Below, piece by piece: positions 31,126-41,477 of a stretch of 64,000 nucleotides of DNA. The DNA lies in assembly GCF_000723165.1 (NCBI RefSeq), contig NZ_HG322949.1:4806173-4870172 (forward strand), written 5' to 3'. The stretch comes from Janthinobacterium agaricidamnosum NBRC 102515 = DSM 9628 (GTDB lineage: Bacteria; Pseudomonadota; Gammaproteobacteria; Burkholderiales; Burkholderiaceae_D). The notes below the pieces were generated by a model. That model worked only from the letters and a program-made list of their open reading frames with translations, had not been told where the DNA came from and ran no database searches. The position numbers and the translations under genes are program-made. Numbering within the stretch: the stretch's first letter is position 1; every line of letters starts with the position of its first letter.

Positions 31126-31632
31126 TTACGCCAATTGGCCCAGCAGGGTTTCCGCGTTCGATACTTCGAATTTGCCGCCTTGTTCGATATTGAGCTGGGT
31201 GACCACGCCGTTGTCGACCAGCAGCGAATAGCGCTGCGAACGGGTGCCCATGCCAAACTTGCTGAAGTCGGCATCCAGGCCCAGTGCCTTGCTGTAAGCG
31301 GCATTGCCGTCAGCCATCATGCGCACGAAACCGACCGCTTTTTGATCGCGGCCCCAGGCGCCCATGACGAATGCGTCATTGACCGAGATGCACCAGATTT
31401 CATCGACGCCCTTGGCTTTCAGGTCGGCGGCGTGCTGGACGTAGCCCGGCACGTGCTGTGCGGAGCAAGTCGGGGTGTACGCGCCTGGCAAGCCGAAGAT
31501 GGCGATCTTCTTGCCTTTGACCAGTTCTTCCACCTTGAAGGTGTTCGGTCCCAGCGCGCAGCCTTCGGTTTCGGTTTCGATGAATTCGGACAGGGTGCCT
31601 TCTGGCAGGATGTCGCCGATTTTGATGGTCAT
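31126..31632 (-). CDS. Peroxiredoxin, Prx5 type
   Basis: This 168-residue thiol peroxidase of the AhpC/TSA superfamily, Prx5 subgroup, reduces hydroperoxides. The peroxidatic cysteine is Cys56 in PGAYTPTCS, fitting PxxxTxxC with Pro49 and Thr53. Further cysteines at position 25 and near 81 could act as resolving residues. The second conserved Arg lies in the C-terminal MGTRSQRYSLLVD segment. It sits directly downstream of ftsZ on the same strand but behind that gene's terminator. A peroxiredoxin between ftsZ and lpxC is typical of related betaproteobacteria. Confidence 0.9.
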   Translation of the reverse strand: MTIKIGDILPEGTLSEFIETETEGCALGPNTFKVEELVKGKKIAIFGLPGAYTPTCSAQHVPGYVQHAADLKAKGVDEIWCISVNDAFVMGAWGRDQKAVGFVRMMADGNAAYSKALGLDADFSKFGMGTRSQRYSLLVDNGVVTQLNIEQGGKFEVSNAETLLGQLA

Positions 31633-31671
31633 ATTGACTCCTTATATTGGATGCTTGCTAAATTGGACAGG

Positions 31672-31699
31672 CCAAAAAGAAGCCGCGCCAGGCGCGGCT
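31672..31699 (-). terminator. Terminator downstream of ftsZ
   Basis: AGCCGCG (31681-31687) pairs with CGCGGCT (31693-31699). On the minus strand it is followed by TCTTTTTGG. A second GC-rich stem (GCGCCCC 31751-31757 / GGGGCGC 31771-31777) lies closer to the ftsZ stop. Confidence 0.7.
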
Positions 31700-31796
31700 A
31701 CTCCAGGCACTGGCCAACAGTATGCCTGACTTGGATGCTTTATGCAGCAAGCGCCCCGTGCCGGATGGCCGGGGCGCCGTGCCTCAAGCGGCTTGC

Positions 31797-33002
31797 TTAA
31801 TCCGCCTGCTTGCGCAGGAAAGCCGGAATGTCGTAGGTTTCCATGCCGTTCTTTTCCATTGCGCGCACTTGCTCGGAAGCCGATTCGCGGCGCCATACCG
31901 CCGGCGCCTTCATGCCGTCGAACGCTTGCGCCGGCACCGCCATGCCGACCGACGTCGCGGCGGCCGCACCGCCCATCGACGCCGCTGGATTCAGCGGGCT
32001 GTTGTGGGTGCCGGTGCGCAGCATTTGCTGCGGTACCAGCTGGATGTTTTTCTTGGCGCGGCCCAGGCCGGTGGCCACCACGGTGACGCGGATATCGTCG
32101 CCCATCGCATCGTCGTAGGCGATACCTTGCGCGATCGATGCATCCGGCGCCGCGAACGCACGCACGGCGGCCATGACTTCCTTGATCTCTTTACCTTTCA
32201 GGCCACGGCTGGCGGTGACGTTGACCAGCACGCCGCGCGCGCCGGACAGGTCGATGCCGTCCAGCAGCGGCGAGGCGACCGCCTGCTCCGCCGCGATGCG
32301 CGCGCGGTCGACGCCGGACGCGGTGGCGGTGCCCATCATGGCCTTGCCCTGCTCGCCCATGATGGTTTTCACGTCGTTGAAGTCGACGTTGATATGGCCC
32401 GGCACGTTGATGATCTCGGCGATCCCGGCCACCGCATTGTTGAGCACATCGTCGGCGTGCTGCATCCACTCCAGCATGCTTTCATCTTCGTAGATCTCTT
32501 CCAGTTTTTCATTCAGGATGATGATCAGCGAATCGACGTGCAGCGACAGCTGCTCCAGGCCTTCGTCGGCGATATCCATGCACTTCTGGCCTTCGTACGA
32601 AAACGGCTTGGACACCACCGCCACCGTCAGCGCGCCCAGTTGCTTGGCCACTTCCGCGACGATAGGCGCGGCGCCGGTGCCGGTGCCGCCGCCCATGCCG
32701 GCCGCGATGAACACCATGTGCGCGCCGCGCAACGCGTCTTCGATGCGCGCGCGCGAATCTTCCGCCAGTTGGCGGCCGACTTCCGGCTTCATCCCGGCGC
32801 CCAGGCCGGTGTCGCCGATCTGGATGATATTGTCCGCCTTGGACGCCGACAGCGCCTGCGCATCGGTGTTGGCGGCGATGAATTCAACGCCGGACATGCC
32901 TTTGTTGATCATGTGCTGCACTGCATTGCCACCCGCGCCGCCGACTCCGACGACCTTGATGACGGTACCTACGGCTGCGTTATCGACCATATCGAACTCC
33001 AT
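31797..33002 (-). CDS. ftsZ: Cell division GTPase FtsZ
   Basis: This 401-residue tubulin homologue polymerises into the Z ring. The tubulin signature GGGTGTG lies near residue 107, the T7/synergy loop with NVDFNDVKTIM near 207, and the conserved C-terminal peptide IPAFLRKQ, which docks FtsA/ZipA and Zap proteins, is at the very end. ATG 33002 has AAGGAG at 33009-33014. It is the last division gene of the dcw operon, 152 bases after ftsA, a gap that could hold an extra promoter. Confidence 0.98.
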   Translation of the reverse strand: MEFDMVDNAAVGTVIKVVGVGGAGGNAVQHMINKGMSGVEFIAANTDAQALSASKADNIIQIGDTGLGAGMKPEVGRQLAEDSRARIEDALRGAHMVFIAAGMGGGTGTGAAPIVAEVAKQLGALTVAVVSKPFSYEGQKCMDIADEGLEQLSLHVDSLIIILNEKLEEIYEDESMLEWMQHADDVLNNAVAGIAEIINVPGHINVDFNDVKTIMGEQGKAMMGTATASGVDRARIAAEQAVASPLLDGIDLSGARGVLVNVTASRGLKGKEIKEVMAAVRAFAAPDASIAQGIAYDDAMGDDIRVTVVATGLGRAKKNIQLVPQQMLRTGTHNSPLNPAASMGGAAAATSVGMAVPAQAFDGMKAPAVWRRESASEQVRAMEKNGMETYDIPAFLRKQAD

Positions 33003-33154
33003 GATGTGCTCCTTCAGAATGCGGTTTCCAAGCGCCAGGCCTCATATTCGTAGGAGAGCTGGAGATTGAAAACTGCGGTTAAATTTAAATAAATAGTGTG
33101 TACCTGCGCTGTAACCGAAAACCGTGCAACCTGAACCATGCAACCAAACCGTGC

Positions 33155-34387
33155 TTAAAAATTCCCCAGGAACCATTCCTTCATGCGCTGCCAGACCGCC
33201 TTCACCGAGCCGTCCTGCCGCGTCACGATGTGGCCGCGCAGGTACTGCTTTTTCGCTTCCAGCAGCAAGCCGAGCACTGTCGCGTAGCGCGGACTGCGCA
33301 CCACGTCGGCCAGCTGGCCGCGGTAATCCGGCGTGCCCAGGCGCGCCGGCTTCAGGAAAATGTCTTCCGCCATTTCGACCATGCCCGGCATGATCGTGGT
33401 GCCGCCGGTCAGCACGATGCCCGACGACAGCACCCCTTCGTAGCCCGATTCGCGCACCACCTGGTGCACCATCGCGAACAATTCCTCGACGCGCGGCTCG
33501 ATCACCGCCGCCAGCGCCTGGCGCGACAGGTTGCGCGGGCCACGGTCGCCCAGGCCCGGCACTTCCAGCGTCTCGCCCGGATCGGCCAGCACCTGCTTGG
33601 CGACGCCGTAGCGGATCTTGATTTCTTCCGCTTCCGAGGTCGGCGTGCGCAGCGCCATCGCGATGTCGTTGGTGATCTGGTCGCCGGCGATCGGGATCAC
33701 CGCCGTGTGGCGGATCGCACCGTCGGAAAACACCGCCACGTCGGTGGTGCCGCCGCCGATGTCGATCAGCACCACGCCCAGTTCCTTCTCATCGGCCGTC
33801 AATACCGAGTCGGCCGAGGCCATCGGCTGCAGGATCAGGTCGGACACTTCCAGGCCGCAGCGGCGCACGCACTTGACGATGTTCTGCACCGCCGACACCG
33901 CGCCGGTGACGATGTGCACCTTCACCTCCAGCCGGATGCCGCTCATGCCGATCGGCTCGCGCACGTCTTCCTGGCTGTCGACGATGAATTCCTGCGGCAC
34001 CGTGTGCAGCAATTGCTGGTCGGTCGGGATGTTGACCGCCTTCGCCGTCTCGATCACGCGCGCCACGTCGGTGGCGGTTACTTCCTTGTCCTTGATGGCC
34101 ACCATGCCGCTCGAATTGAAGCTGCGGATATGGCTGCCGGCGATGCCCGCATACACATTGCGGATCTTGCAGTCGGCCATCAGCTCGGCCTCTTCCAGCG
34201 CGCGCTGGATCGACTCGACGGTGGCCTCGATATTGACCACCACACCCTTCTTCAATCCCTTCGATTCGTGCTGGCCCAGCCCGATCACTTCGTGGCGCCC
34301 GTCGGACATCACCTCGGCGACCACCGCCACCACTTTGGAGGTGCCGATGTCGAGTCCGACGATCAGGTTTTTCGCGTCTTTTGTCAT
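33155..34387 (-). CDS. ftsA: Cell division protein FtsA
   Basis: This 410-residue actin-like ATPase tethers FtsZ to the membrane. The phosphate-1 motif VGLDIGTSKVVAVV lies near residue 9, the SHI/1C domain at about 85-165, phosphate-2 VLIDIGGGTTDVAVF near 208, and the adenosine motif GIVLTGGTTIMPG near 345. The C-terminal amphipathic membrane-targeting helix is VWQRMKEWFLGNF. It lies nine bases after ftsQ. Confidence 0.97.
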   Translation of the reverse strand: MTKDAKNLIVGLDIGTSKVVAVVAEVMSDGRHEVIGLGQHESKGLKKGVVVNIEATVESIQRALEEAELMADCKIRNVYAGIAGSHIRSFNSSGMVAIKDKEVTATDVARVIETAKAVNIPTDQQLLHTVPQEFIVDSQEDVREPIGMSGIRLEVKVHIVTGAVSAVQNIVKCVRRCGLEVSDLILQPMASADSVLTADEKELGVVLIDIGGGTTDVAVFSDGAIRHTAVIPIAGDQITNDIAMALRTPTSEAEEIKIRYGVAKQVLADPGETLEVPGLGDRGPRNLSRQALAAVIEPRVEELFAMVHQVVRESGYEGVLSSGIVLTGGTTIMPGMVEMAEDIFLKPARLGTPDYRGQLADVVRSPRYATVLGLLLEAKKQYLRGHIVTRQDGSVKAVWQRMKEWFLGNF

Positions 34388-34396
34388 GTCTGTCGC

Positions 34397-35215
34397 CTAC
34401 TGTATGTTCTTGATGATTGGCTTTAAATTATTCGGTTTTTTCTTCAGCGCTGCCGACTTCTTGCCTTCCGCCGGAATCACCAGCCCGGCGGAACTGAGCG
34501 CCAGGCCATTTTGGTACCGCATATCGATGGTGTCGATATTGTCCAGCCGGCTCGCCAGCTGCGGATAAATCCCCACCAGCCGGTCGACCCGTTCCTTCAG
34601 GGTGCTGCGGGTCTGCTCGCGCCCCAGCGCCACGCTCATGCCGTTGTCCAGCTTGACCGTCCACGCATAACGGCTCGACAGCGACAGCGATTCCGGCACC
34701 AGCTTGATCGGCGCAAACCACTTGCGCAACAGCGCGAAGGTCGCCAGCACGTCTTTCTCGCTGCCGTCCGGCCCGAAAAACTCGGGCAGCACATGGTCGT
34801 CTTCCGCCTCGGCCAGGTTGGCGGTGAACACATCGCCCTTGACCGACAGCAGCCGGCCATCCTCGCCCCAGGTGCCGAGCGCCTCGTGTTCGTCCAGCGT
34901 GACGATCAGCTGGTTCGGCCACTCGCGGCGCACGGTGGCGCGGCGCACCCAGGGCACCGATTCAAACGCCTGCCGCACGCTGTCCAGGTTGGCGGTGAAA
35001 AAATTTCCCTTGATGCGGCCCAGCGTGGCGCTGCGCAGCGTCAGGTGATTCACGTGGCGCAAGCCGGACGACTGCATGCTCTCGACGCGTATCATCCGCA
35101 AGGTAAACATCGGCCGCTGCGCCAGCCACCAGACGCCGGCCGCCACGCACACGAGCATCACCAAGGCCAGCAAGGCGTTGGCGGTCGCGTTCAAGGTTTT
35201 AGCGTCTTGCCACAT
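34397..35215 (-). CDS. ftsQ: Cell division protein FtsQ
   Basis: This 272-residue bitopic protein links early and late divisome proteins. It has a short cytoplasmic N-terminus, a membrane anchor (about residues 14-31, LLALVMLVCVAAGVWWL), a POTRA domain (about 37-110; FTLRMIRVE, SVPWVRRATVRREWPNQLIV) and a beta domain. A basic C-terminal tail follows. It is situated between ddl and ftsA with only short gaps. Confidence 0.94.
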   Translation of the reverse strand: MWQDAKTLNATANALLALVMLVCVAAGVWWLAQRPMFTLRMIRVESMQSSGLRHVNHLTLRSATLGRIKGNFFTANLDSVRQAFESVPWVRRATVRREWPNQLIVTLDEHEALGTWGEDGRLLSVKGDVFTANLAEAEDDHVLPEFFGPDGSEKDVLATFALLRKWFAPIKLVPESLSLSSRYAWTVKLDNGMSVALGREQTRSTLKERVDRLVGIYPQLASRLDNIDTIDMRYQNGLALSSAGLVIPAEGKKSAALKKKPNNLKPIIKNIQ

Positions 35216-35218
35216 GGT

Positions 35219-36202
35219 TTACCGTCCCTGCCCTTGCTGCTTCGGTCCCGACATTTTCAAGCGCGCCGTGCCGACGATTTCCAGGCACAGGTCTTCATAG
35301 CTGATACCCACCGCGCGCGCCGCCATCGGCACCAGCGAATGGCCGGTCATGCCCGGCGAGGTATTCACTTCCAGCAAAAACGGCCGGTTATCGCTGCTCC
35401 GCAGCAGCACGTCGACCCGGCCCCAGCCCTCGCAACCGAGGCTGCGGTACGCTTCCAGAGCGATGCGCTGCATTTCGTCAGTGGTCGCCTGGTCCAGCAC
35501 CGCCGGGCAGAAATACTGCGTATCGTCGGTAAAGTACTTGTTCTGGTAATCGTAATTGCCTTGCGGCGCGACGATTTCCACCACCGGCAAGGCGCGCGCA
35601 CCGGCGCCGTGGCCCAGCACCGCCACGGTGAACTCGCGGCCGGTGACGAATTCCTCGGCCAGCACCGAATCGTCGAGACCCGCGGCGATATCGTAGGCCG
35701 CCTGGAACGCCGACGCTTCGCTGACCTTGGTGATGCCGATGGTCGAGCCTTCGTGCGGCGGCTTGACGATCAGCGGCAAGCCCAATTCGGCCGCGACCTG
35801 GTTCAAGTCGGACTGGTCGTCCAGCACCGCGTACTTCGGCGTCGGCAAGCCGTGCATCAGCCAGATCAGCTTGGTGTAAATCTTGTCCATGCCGACCGAG
35901 CACGCCATCACGCCGCTGCCGGTGTACGGGATGCCCAACTGTTCCAGCGCGCCCTGCAGGCTGCCGTCTTCGCCGAAGCGGCCGTGCAGCGCGATGAACA
36001 CGCGGTCGAATTTTTCCGCCGCCAGTTCGGCCAGGCTGCGCACGCCCGGATCGAAGGCGTGCGCATCGACGCCGTGGCTTAACAGGGCATTGAGTACGCC
36101 ATTGCCGGACATCAGCGACACTTCGCGCTCCGCGGAACGGCCGCCGAACAGCACGCCGACCTTGCCCAATGCTTTAACGTCGATAACTGAGGTTTGGTTC
36201 AC
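35219..36202 (-). CDS. ddl: D-alanine--D-alanine ligase
   Basis: This 327-residue ATP-grasp enzyme makes D-Ala-D-Ala for UDP-MurNAc pentapeptide. The N-terminal [21 protein letters not shown] is diagnostic, with the [16 protein letters not shown] region near 75. The metal-binding C-terminal part has [18 protein letters not shown] near 290. It lies one base after murC and three bases before ftsQ, as in the DdlB position of other dcw clusters. Confidence 0.96.
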   Translation of the reverse strand: MNQTSVIDVKALGKVGVLFGGRSAEREVSLMSGNGVLNALLSHGVDAHAFDPGVRSLAELAAEKFDRVFIALHGRFGEDGSLQGALEQLGIPYTGSGVMACSVGMDKIYTKLIWLMHGLPTPKYAVLDDQSDLNQVAAELGLPLIVKPPHEGSTIGITKVSEASAFQAAYDIAAGLDDSVLAEEFVTGREFTVAVLGHGAGARALPVVEIVAPQGNYDYQNKYFTDDTQYFCPAVLDQATTDEMQRIALEAYRSLGCEGWGRVDVLLRSSDNRPFLLEVNTSPGMTGHSLVPMAARAVGISYEDLCLEIVGTARLKMSGPKQQGQGR

Positions 36203-36203
36203 G

Positions 36204-37607
36204 TCAGGCCTTGATAAATGTTGTAGGTTGATTTTTCAGCAGCGCCGGAACGCCGCTGATCGAGCCGGCGCCCATCGTGACGACCACGTCGCCGTCGCGC
36301 GCCACGCTGATGATGGTGTCGCGCATGTCGCTCATTTTTTCGACGAAGATCGGTTCGATCTTGCCCCGTGCGCGCAGCGCATGCGCCAGTGCGCGGCCGT
36401 CGGCGGCGACGATCGGCGCCTCGCCGGCGGCGTACACTTCGGCCAGCAGCAGCACGTCGACCGTGCCGAGCACCTTGACGAAGTCTTCGAACAGGTCGCG
36501 GGTGCGGGTATAGCGGTGCGGCTGGAACGCCAGCACCAGCCGGCGGCCCGGGTACGCGGCGCGTGCGGCGGCCATCGTCACTTCGGTTTCCACCGGGTGG
36601 TGGCCGAAATCGTCGACCAGCGCGAAGCTGCCGCCGCCGGCCAGGGCGATTTCGCCGTAGCGGGTAAAACGGCGGCCGACGCCGGCGAATTCCGCCAGGC
36701 CCTGCTGGGTGGCGCTGTCGCCGATGCCGATTTCGCGCGCGATGGCGATCGCCGAGCAGGCGTTCTGCACGTTATGCATGCCAGGCTGGTTCAGCACCAC
36801 GTCGAGCGCCGGATAACCTTCCTGCAGCACCGTGAAATGCATTTCCAGGCCAACCGCGCGGGCGTTCACGGCGCGCACTTCGGCGTCCTCGGCAAAACCG
36901 TAGGTGGTCACCGGCTTGGTCACGAACGGGATGATGGCGCGCACGTGCGGATCGTCGATGCACAGCATCGCGCGGCCATAGAACGGCAGCCGGTGCGTGA
37001 ATTGCACGAAAGCCTGCTTCAGCTTTTCAAAGTCGTGCTCGTAGGTTTCCATGTGATCGGCGTCGATATTGGTGATCACTTCGATCATCGGCGCCAGGTT
37101 CAGGAACGACGCATCCGACTCGTCGGCCTCGGCCACCAGGTAGTCGCCGGAACCCAGTTTCGCATTCGCGCCGGCGCTGGTCAGGCGGCCGCCGATGACG
37201 AAGGTCGGGTCCAGGCCGCCCTGCGCCAGCACCGACGCGACCAGGCTGGTGGTGGTGGTCTTGCCGTGCGTGCCGGCGATCGCGATGCCGCGCTTCAGGC
37301 GCATCAGTTCACCCAGCATCACGGCGCGCGGCACCAGCGGAATCTTGCGGCTGCGCGCAGCCTGCACTTCCGGGTTGTCTTGCGGCACCGCGCCGGAAGT
37401 GACCACCGCGTCGGCGTCGCCGATATGGGCCGCGTCGTGGCCCAGCATGACTTTGGCGCCCAGGCTTTCCAGCCGCTGGGTCGCGGCATTGCTGCCCAGG
37501 TCGGAGCCGGACACGGTATAGCCCAGGTTGACCAGCACCTCGGCGATGCCGCTCATGCCGCTGCCGCCGATGCCGACGAAATGGATGTTTTGTACTTTAT
37601 GTTTCAC
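36204..37607 (-). CDS. murC: UDP-N-acetylmuramate--L-alanine ligase MurC
   Basis: This 467-residue Mur ligase adds L-alanine to UDP-MurNAc. The N-terminal Rossmann motif [14 protein letters not shown] lies near residue 12, and the ATP-binding [10 protein letters not shown] near 113. The ADEAD/ESD segment [12 protein letters not shown] and the C-terminal [14 protein letters not shown] near 335 follow. It starts 65 bases after murG, with a small gap at 37608-37672. Confidence 0.96.
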   Translation of the reverse strand: MKHKVQNIHFVGIGGSGMSGIAEVLVNLGYTVSGSDLGSNAATQRLESLGAKVMLGHDAAHIGDADAVVTSGAVPQDNPEVQAARSRKIPLVPRAVMLGELMRLKRGIAIAGTHGKTTTTSLVASVLAQGGLDPTFVIGGRLTSAGANAKLGSGDYLVAEADESDASFLNLAPMIEVITNIDADHMETYEHDFEKLKQAFVQFTHRLPFYGRAMLCIDDPHVRAIIPFVTKPVTTYGFAEDAEVRAVNARAVGLEMHFTVLQEGYPALDVVLNQPGMHNVQNACSAIAIAREIGIGDSATQQGLAEFAGVGRRFTRYGEIALAGGGSFALVDDFGHHPVETEVTMAAARAAYPGRRLVLAFQPHRYTRTRDLFEDFVKVLGTVDVLLLAEVYAAGEAPIVAADGRALAHALRARGKIEPIFVEKMSDMRDTIISVARDGDVVVTMGAGSISGVPALLKNQPTTFIKA

Positions 37608-37672
37608 GTATGCAGTCTCTGTTTCAATCTCAATATAGGGTCAAGCCGATTTTTCGGGTCAAGCAAAATTTG

Positions 37673-38755
37673 TCAGGCTAATTGTTCCAGTACCGCCGCG
37701 ATCGCGTCGTTCGCGTCGCGCTTGCCGACGCCAAGCGCCGCCAGCGCCATCGCCTGGCATGCCTCGCGGCTCAAGCCCTGCAGCAGCGCCGCCAGCGACG
37801 CCGCCGTCATCTCGGTCTGCGGCAAGTGAATCGCCGCCGCTTGCTGCTCCATCCATTGCGCATTGTTGCGCTGATGGCTGGTGGTCGACGCCACCAGCGG
37901 CACCAGCACGCTGGCCACGCCGGCGGCGGTCAATTCCGAAACCGTGATCGCGCCGGCGCGGCAAATCACCAGGTCCGCCTCGGCATACGCGTGCGCCATG
38001 TCGTCGATGAAATCGACCACGTTCGCGTCCACGCCAGCCTGCGCGTACGAAGCGCGCAACGCGTCGATATTCTTCTTGCCCGACTGGTGCGTCACCAGCG
38101 GACGCCGTTGCTGCGGGATCAGCGCCAGCGCCGGCGGCAAGCTGTCGTTGAGCGCCCTGGCGCCCAGGCTGCCGCCCACCACCAAGATGCGCAACGGTCC
38201 ATCGCGGCCCTCGAAGCGGCTTTGCGGCCCCGCCATGTCGAGGATTTCGCGGCGCACCGGATTGCCGGTGACGACCGCCTTGGCCGCCGCATTGCCGAAA
38301 TCGGCCGGGAAACCGAAGCACACCTTTTGCGCCACCGGCGTCAAGGTCTTGTTCGACAACAGCAGCGCCGCATCGGCGTTGACCAGCACCAGCGGCAGAC
38401 CGCGCAAACGCGCCATCAAGCCGCCCGGCACCGTCACATAACCGCCCATGCCCAGCACCACGTCCGGCTTGCGCTTGCCGATGAAACGCAGGCAGGCGAA
38501 AAAACTGGCGACCAGCTTGAAAGCGCCGCTGACCGTATGGGCCAGGCCCTTGCCGCGCATGCCGGAAAATTCGACCGCGTCCATTTCGATGCCATGCTTC
38601 GGCACCAGCTCCTGTTCCATGCCGTGCGAGGTGCCCAGCCAGCTGACTTGCCAGCCGCGCGCGCGCATGGTTTGCCCGATCGCCAGGCCGGGAAAAATAT
38701 GGCCGCCGGTACCGGCCGCCATGATCATCAATCGTTTTTGCTTTACTGAAGTCAT
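37673..38755 (-). CDS. murG: UDP-GlcNAc:undecaprenyl-PP-MurNAc-pentapeptide transferase MurG
   Basis: This 360-residue GT28 glycosyltransferase converts lipid I to lipid II at the inner membrane. The N-terminal loop [16 protein letters not shown] lies near residue 12 and G-loop 2 [13 protein letters not shown] near 103. The C-terminal domain has [15 protein letters not shown] near 190 and [13 protein letters not shown] near 252. ATG 38755 overlaps the ftsW stop by four bases. The extra residues upstream in frame are out-of-frame ftsW and were excluded. Confidence 0.96.
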   Translation of the reverse strand: MTSVKQKRLMIMAAGTGGHIFPGLAIGQTMRARGWQVSWLGTSHGMEQELVPKHGIEMDAVEFSGMRGKGLAHTVSGAFKLVASFFACLRFIGKRKPDVVLGMGGYVTVPGGLMARLRGLPLVLVNADAALLLSNKTLTPVAQKVCFGFPADFGNAAAKAVVTGNPVRREILDMAGPQSRFEGRDGPLRILVVGGSLGARALNDSLPPALALIPQQRRPLVTHQSGKKNIDALRASYAQAGVDANVVDFIDDMAHAYAEADLVICRAGAITVSELTAAGVASVLVPLVASTTSHQRNNAQWMEQQAAAIHLPQTEMTAASLAALLQGLSREACQAMALAALGVGKRDANDAIAAVLEQLA

Positions 38756-39963
38756 AACCTGCCACCACGCATCAAGACCCGGTTCTCGTAGTCGATCCGG
38801 AGCAGGATCGCGAGTCCGACGCAATTAATCAATACTCCGGTGCCGCCATAACTCATCAGCGGCAAGGTCAGGCCCTTGGTCGGCAGCAAACCGAGGTTGA
38901 CGCCCATGTTGATGAAGGTTTGCACCCCGATCCAGATGGCGATGCCTTTCGCGGTCAGGCCGGCGAAGGTCTGGTCGATGGCGATCGCCTGGCGGCCGAT
39001 GTCGAAGGCGCGCTTGATAATCCAGTAAAACATCGCGATCACCACCAGCACCCCCGCCAGTCCCAGCTCTTCGCCTATCACCGCCAGCAAGAAGTCGGTA
39101 TGCGCTTCCGGCAGATAGTGCAGTTTCTCGACGCTGCCGCCGAGGCCGACGCCGAAAAATTCGCCGCGTCCGAAGGCGATCAGCGAATGCGTCAACTGGT
39201 ACGCCTTGTTCAGCGCATTGTCTTCCTGCCACGGGTCCAGATACGCGAAAAACCGCTCGCGGCGGAACTTCGACAAGGCGATGATGGCGATGAAAATCGC
39301 CGCCAGCATGGCGCCGATGCCGCCGAACCAGATCGCATTGACGCCGCCCAGGAACAGGATGCCCATCGCGATGCAGACGATCACGCCGAACGCGCCCAGG
39401 TCAGGCTCCATCAGCAGCAGCAAGCCGACGAAGCTGACCGCCAGCGCCATCGGCATGAAACCCTTGGTCAGCTTGTGCATGAATTCCTGCTTGCGCACCG
39501 TGTAATCGGCAGCGTACAGCACGATCACGACCTTCATGATTTCGGAGGGCTGCACGTTGAACAGGCGCAGCTTCAGCCAGCGCTTGCCGCCGTTCACCGA
39601 CAGGCCGATGCCGGGCACGAACACCAGCGTCAGCAAGATCAGCGTGCCGATAAACAGATACGGCGCCCAGCGCTGCCAGCTGGCCACCGGCACCCGGAAC
39701 ACCAGCGCGCCGACTACGATCGACACCGCGATAAAGGCCGCCTGGCGCACCAGGAAATAGCTGTTGCTATAGGCCGAAAACTTCGGCGAATCGACCAGCG
39801 CGATCGACGCCGAATACACCATCACCATGCCGAACAACATCAGCAACACCACCACCCACACCAGCGGCTGGTCGTATTCCATCATCTTCGACGGCCGCGC
39901 ATTGCTATCCATCGGCTTGGAGGCCGACCCGGCAAAGAGGCGGAATGGCAGTTGCAAGGCCAT
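38752..39963 (-). CDS. ftsW: Septal peptidoglycan polymerase FtsW
   Basis: This 403-residue SEDS glycosyltransferase polymerises lipid II at the septum together with FtsI. About ten membrane segments are seen. SEDS landmarks include [10 protein letters not shown] and [17 protein letters not shown] (about 115-150) with the catalytic-type Asp in [14 protein letters not shown]. The conserved [16 protein letters not shown] lies near the C-terminus. ATG 39963 overlaps the murD stop. The in-frame upstream extension is murD sequence in another frame. Confidence 0.96.
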   Translation of the reverse strand: MALQLPFRLFAGSASKPMDSNARPSKMMEYDQPLVWVVVLLMLFGMVMVYSASIALVDSPKFSAYSNSYFLVRQAAFIAVSIVVGALVFRVPVASWQRWAPYLFIGTLILLTLVFVPGIGLSVNGGKRWLKLRLFNVQPSEIMKVVIVLYAADYTVRKQEFMHKLTKGFMPMALAVSFVGLLLLMEPDLGAFGVIVCIAMGILFLGGVNAIWFGGIGAMLAAIFIAIIALSKFRRERFFAYLDPWQEDNALNKAYQLTHSLIAFGRGEFFGVGLGGSVEKLHYLPEAHTDFLLAVIGEELGLAGVLVVIAMFYWIIKRAFDIGRQAIAIDQTFAGLTAKGIAIWIGVQTFINMGVNLGLLPTKGLTLPLMSYGGTGVLINCVGLAILLRIDYENRVLMRGGRL

Positions 39964-41477
39964 CAGATATCCTGTCCCTGTTCCAGTGCGATGTCGCGTA
40001 CCGCGTCGACGAACACTTGCGCGCGGTGGCCGTAATTGTTGAACATGTCGAGGCTGGCGCAAGCGGGCGACAGCAGCACCGCGTCGCCGGCCTGCGCCAG
40101 TTGACTCGCCTGTTGCACCGCTTGCGGCAAGGTCGCGCAATCGACCAGGTCGACGCCGGACGGTTCCAGCGCGGCCCGCAAGGCCGGCGCGTCGCGGCCG
40201 ATCAGCAGCACCGCGCGCACATAGCGCGACACCGGCTCGGCCAGCGGCGAAAAATCCTGGCCCTTGCCGTCGCCGCCGGCGATCAGCACCAGACGCTGGC
40301 CGGCGCCGCCGAACGCCTTGCCGAGGCCGAACAGCGCGGCCACGGTGGCGCCGACATTGGTGCCCTTGCTATCGTCGTAGTATTCGACGCCGCTGATCGC
40401 CGTGATCAATTCGACCCGGTGCGGCTCGCCCTGGTATTCGCGCAGGCCGTGCAGCAGCGGCGCGAACGGCAAATCGATCGCGCGGCACAGCGCCAGCGCC
40501 GCCAGCGCGTTGGCCGCATTGTGCTGGCCGCGGATTTTCAGCGCGTCGGCCGGCATCAGTTTCTTGGCCGTGGTGGCGACCGGTTCCGGCGCCGGATCGT
40601 TCTTGCGGCGTTTTTTCTCGATCACTTCCTCACTCGGCACGGCGGTCGCCAGCCAGAAAATGCCGCGCTCGTTTTGCAGGCCGAAACTGTCGACGCCGGT
40701 GGGCTCCCCGGTGCCGAAGGTGATCGCGGCGGCCAGCGGATCGGCCATGCGCATCACGTGGGCATCGTCGCGGTTCAGCACGCGCACCGTGTCGCGGCCG
40801 AAAATACGCGCCTTGTCAGCCGCATACGCTTGCATGTCGCCATGCCAGTCGAGGTGGTCCTGGCTCAGGTTCAGCACGGTGGCCGCGTCGGCTTGCAGGC
40901 TGAACGTGGTATGCAGCTGGAAGCTGGACAATTCCAGCACCCAGGCCTGCGGCAGCGGGTGCGCGTCGGACGCCTGATCCAGCACGTCGCGCAGCACGTC
41001 CAGCGCGGCCGGGCTGATATTGCCGGCCACCCGCACCGACAGGCCGGCGCGCTGGCACAGCAGGCCGACCAGGCTGGTCACCGTGGTCTTGCCGTTGGTG
41101 CCGGTGATGGCGATGACTTTCGGCTGGTAGCCACGGTCTTCCTTCAAGGCGGCCAGCGCCTGGGCGAACAATTCGATTTCGCCCCACAGCGGGATGTCTT
41201 TATCGGCGGCGGCCGGAATGATCTCGGCCAGTTCGCGGTTCGGCGCCAGGCCGGGGCTGACGGCGATGATGTCGACGCCGTCGACCAGGCCGGCGTGGAA
41301 CGGCCCGGCGACGTAGCCGGCGTCCGGCAGCGCGGCGCGCAGGTCGGCCAGCCGCTGCGGCGCCTCGCGCGTATCGGCCACGCGCACCGACGCGCCGCCG
41401 CGGGCCAGCCACAGCGCCATCGCCAGCCCGGATTCACCGAGCCCCAGCACCAGTACTTGTTTGCCGGCGTAATTCAT
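39963..41477 (-). CDS. murD: UDP-MurNAc-L-alanine:D-glutamate ligase MurD
   Basis: This 504-residue Mur ligase adds D-glutamate. The N-terminal [18 protein letters not shown], the P-loop [11 protein letters not shown] near residue 125 and the C-terminal [15 protein letters not shown] and [15 protein letters not shown] are present. It is longer than the roughly 440-residue enterobacterial enzyme because of a charged insertion (about residues 285-315, [20 protein letters not shown]) before [12 protein letters not shown] recall similar insertions in other betaproteobacterial MurD proteins. The start overlaps the mraY stop by one base. Confidence 0.96.
   Translation of the reverse strand: MNYAGKQVLVLGLGESGLAMALWLARGGASVRVADTREAPQRLADLRAALPDAGYVAGPFHAGLVDGVDIIAVSPGLAPNRELAEIIPAAADKDIPLWGEIELFAQALAALKEDRGYQPKVIAITGTNGKTTVTSLVGLLCQRAGLSVRVAGNISPAALDVLRDVLDQASDAHPLPQAWVLELSSFQLHTTFSLQADAATVLNLSQDHLDWHGDMQAYAADKARIFGRDTVRVLNRDDAHVMRMADPLAAAITFGTGEPTGVDSFGLQNERGIFWLATAVPSEEVIEKKRRKNDPAPEPVATTAKKLMPADALKIRGQHNAANALAALALCRAIDLPFAPLLHGLREYQGEPHRVELITAISGVEYYDDSKGTNVGATVAALFGLGKAFGGAGQRLVLIAGGDGKGQDFSPLAEPVSRYVRAVLLIGRDAPALRAALEPSGVDLVDCATLPQAVQQASQLAQAGDAVLLSPACASLDMFNNYGHRAQVFVDAVRDIALEQGQDI

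Noticed and set aside
39963..41477. MurD longer than the enterobacterial enzyme as a possible novelty
   Set aside because: The charged insertion before LKIRGQHN resembles one I recall from other betaproteobacterial MurD proteins, so it is not reported as new.
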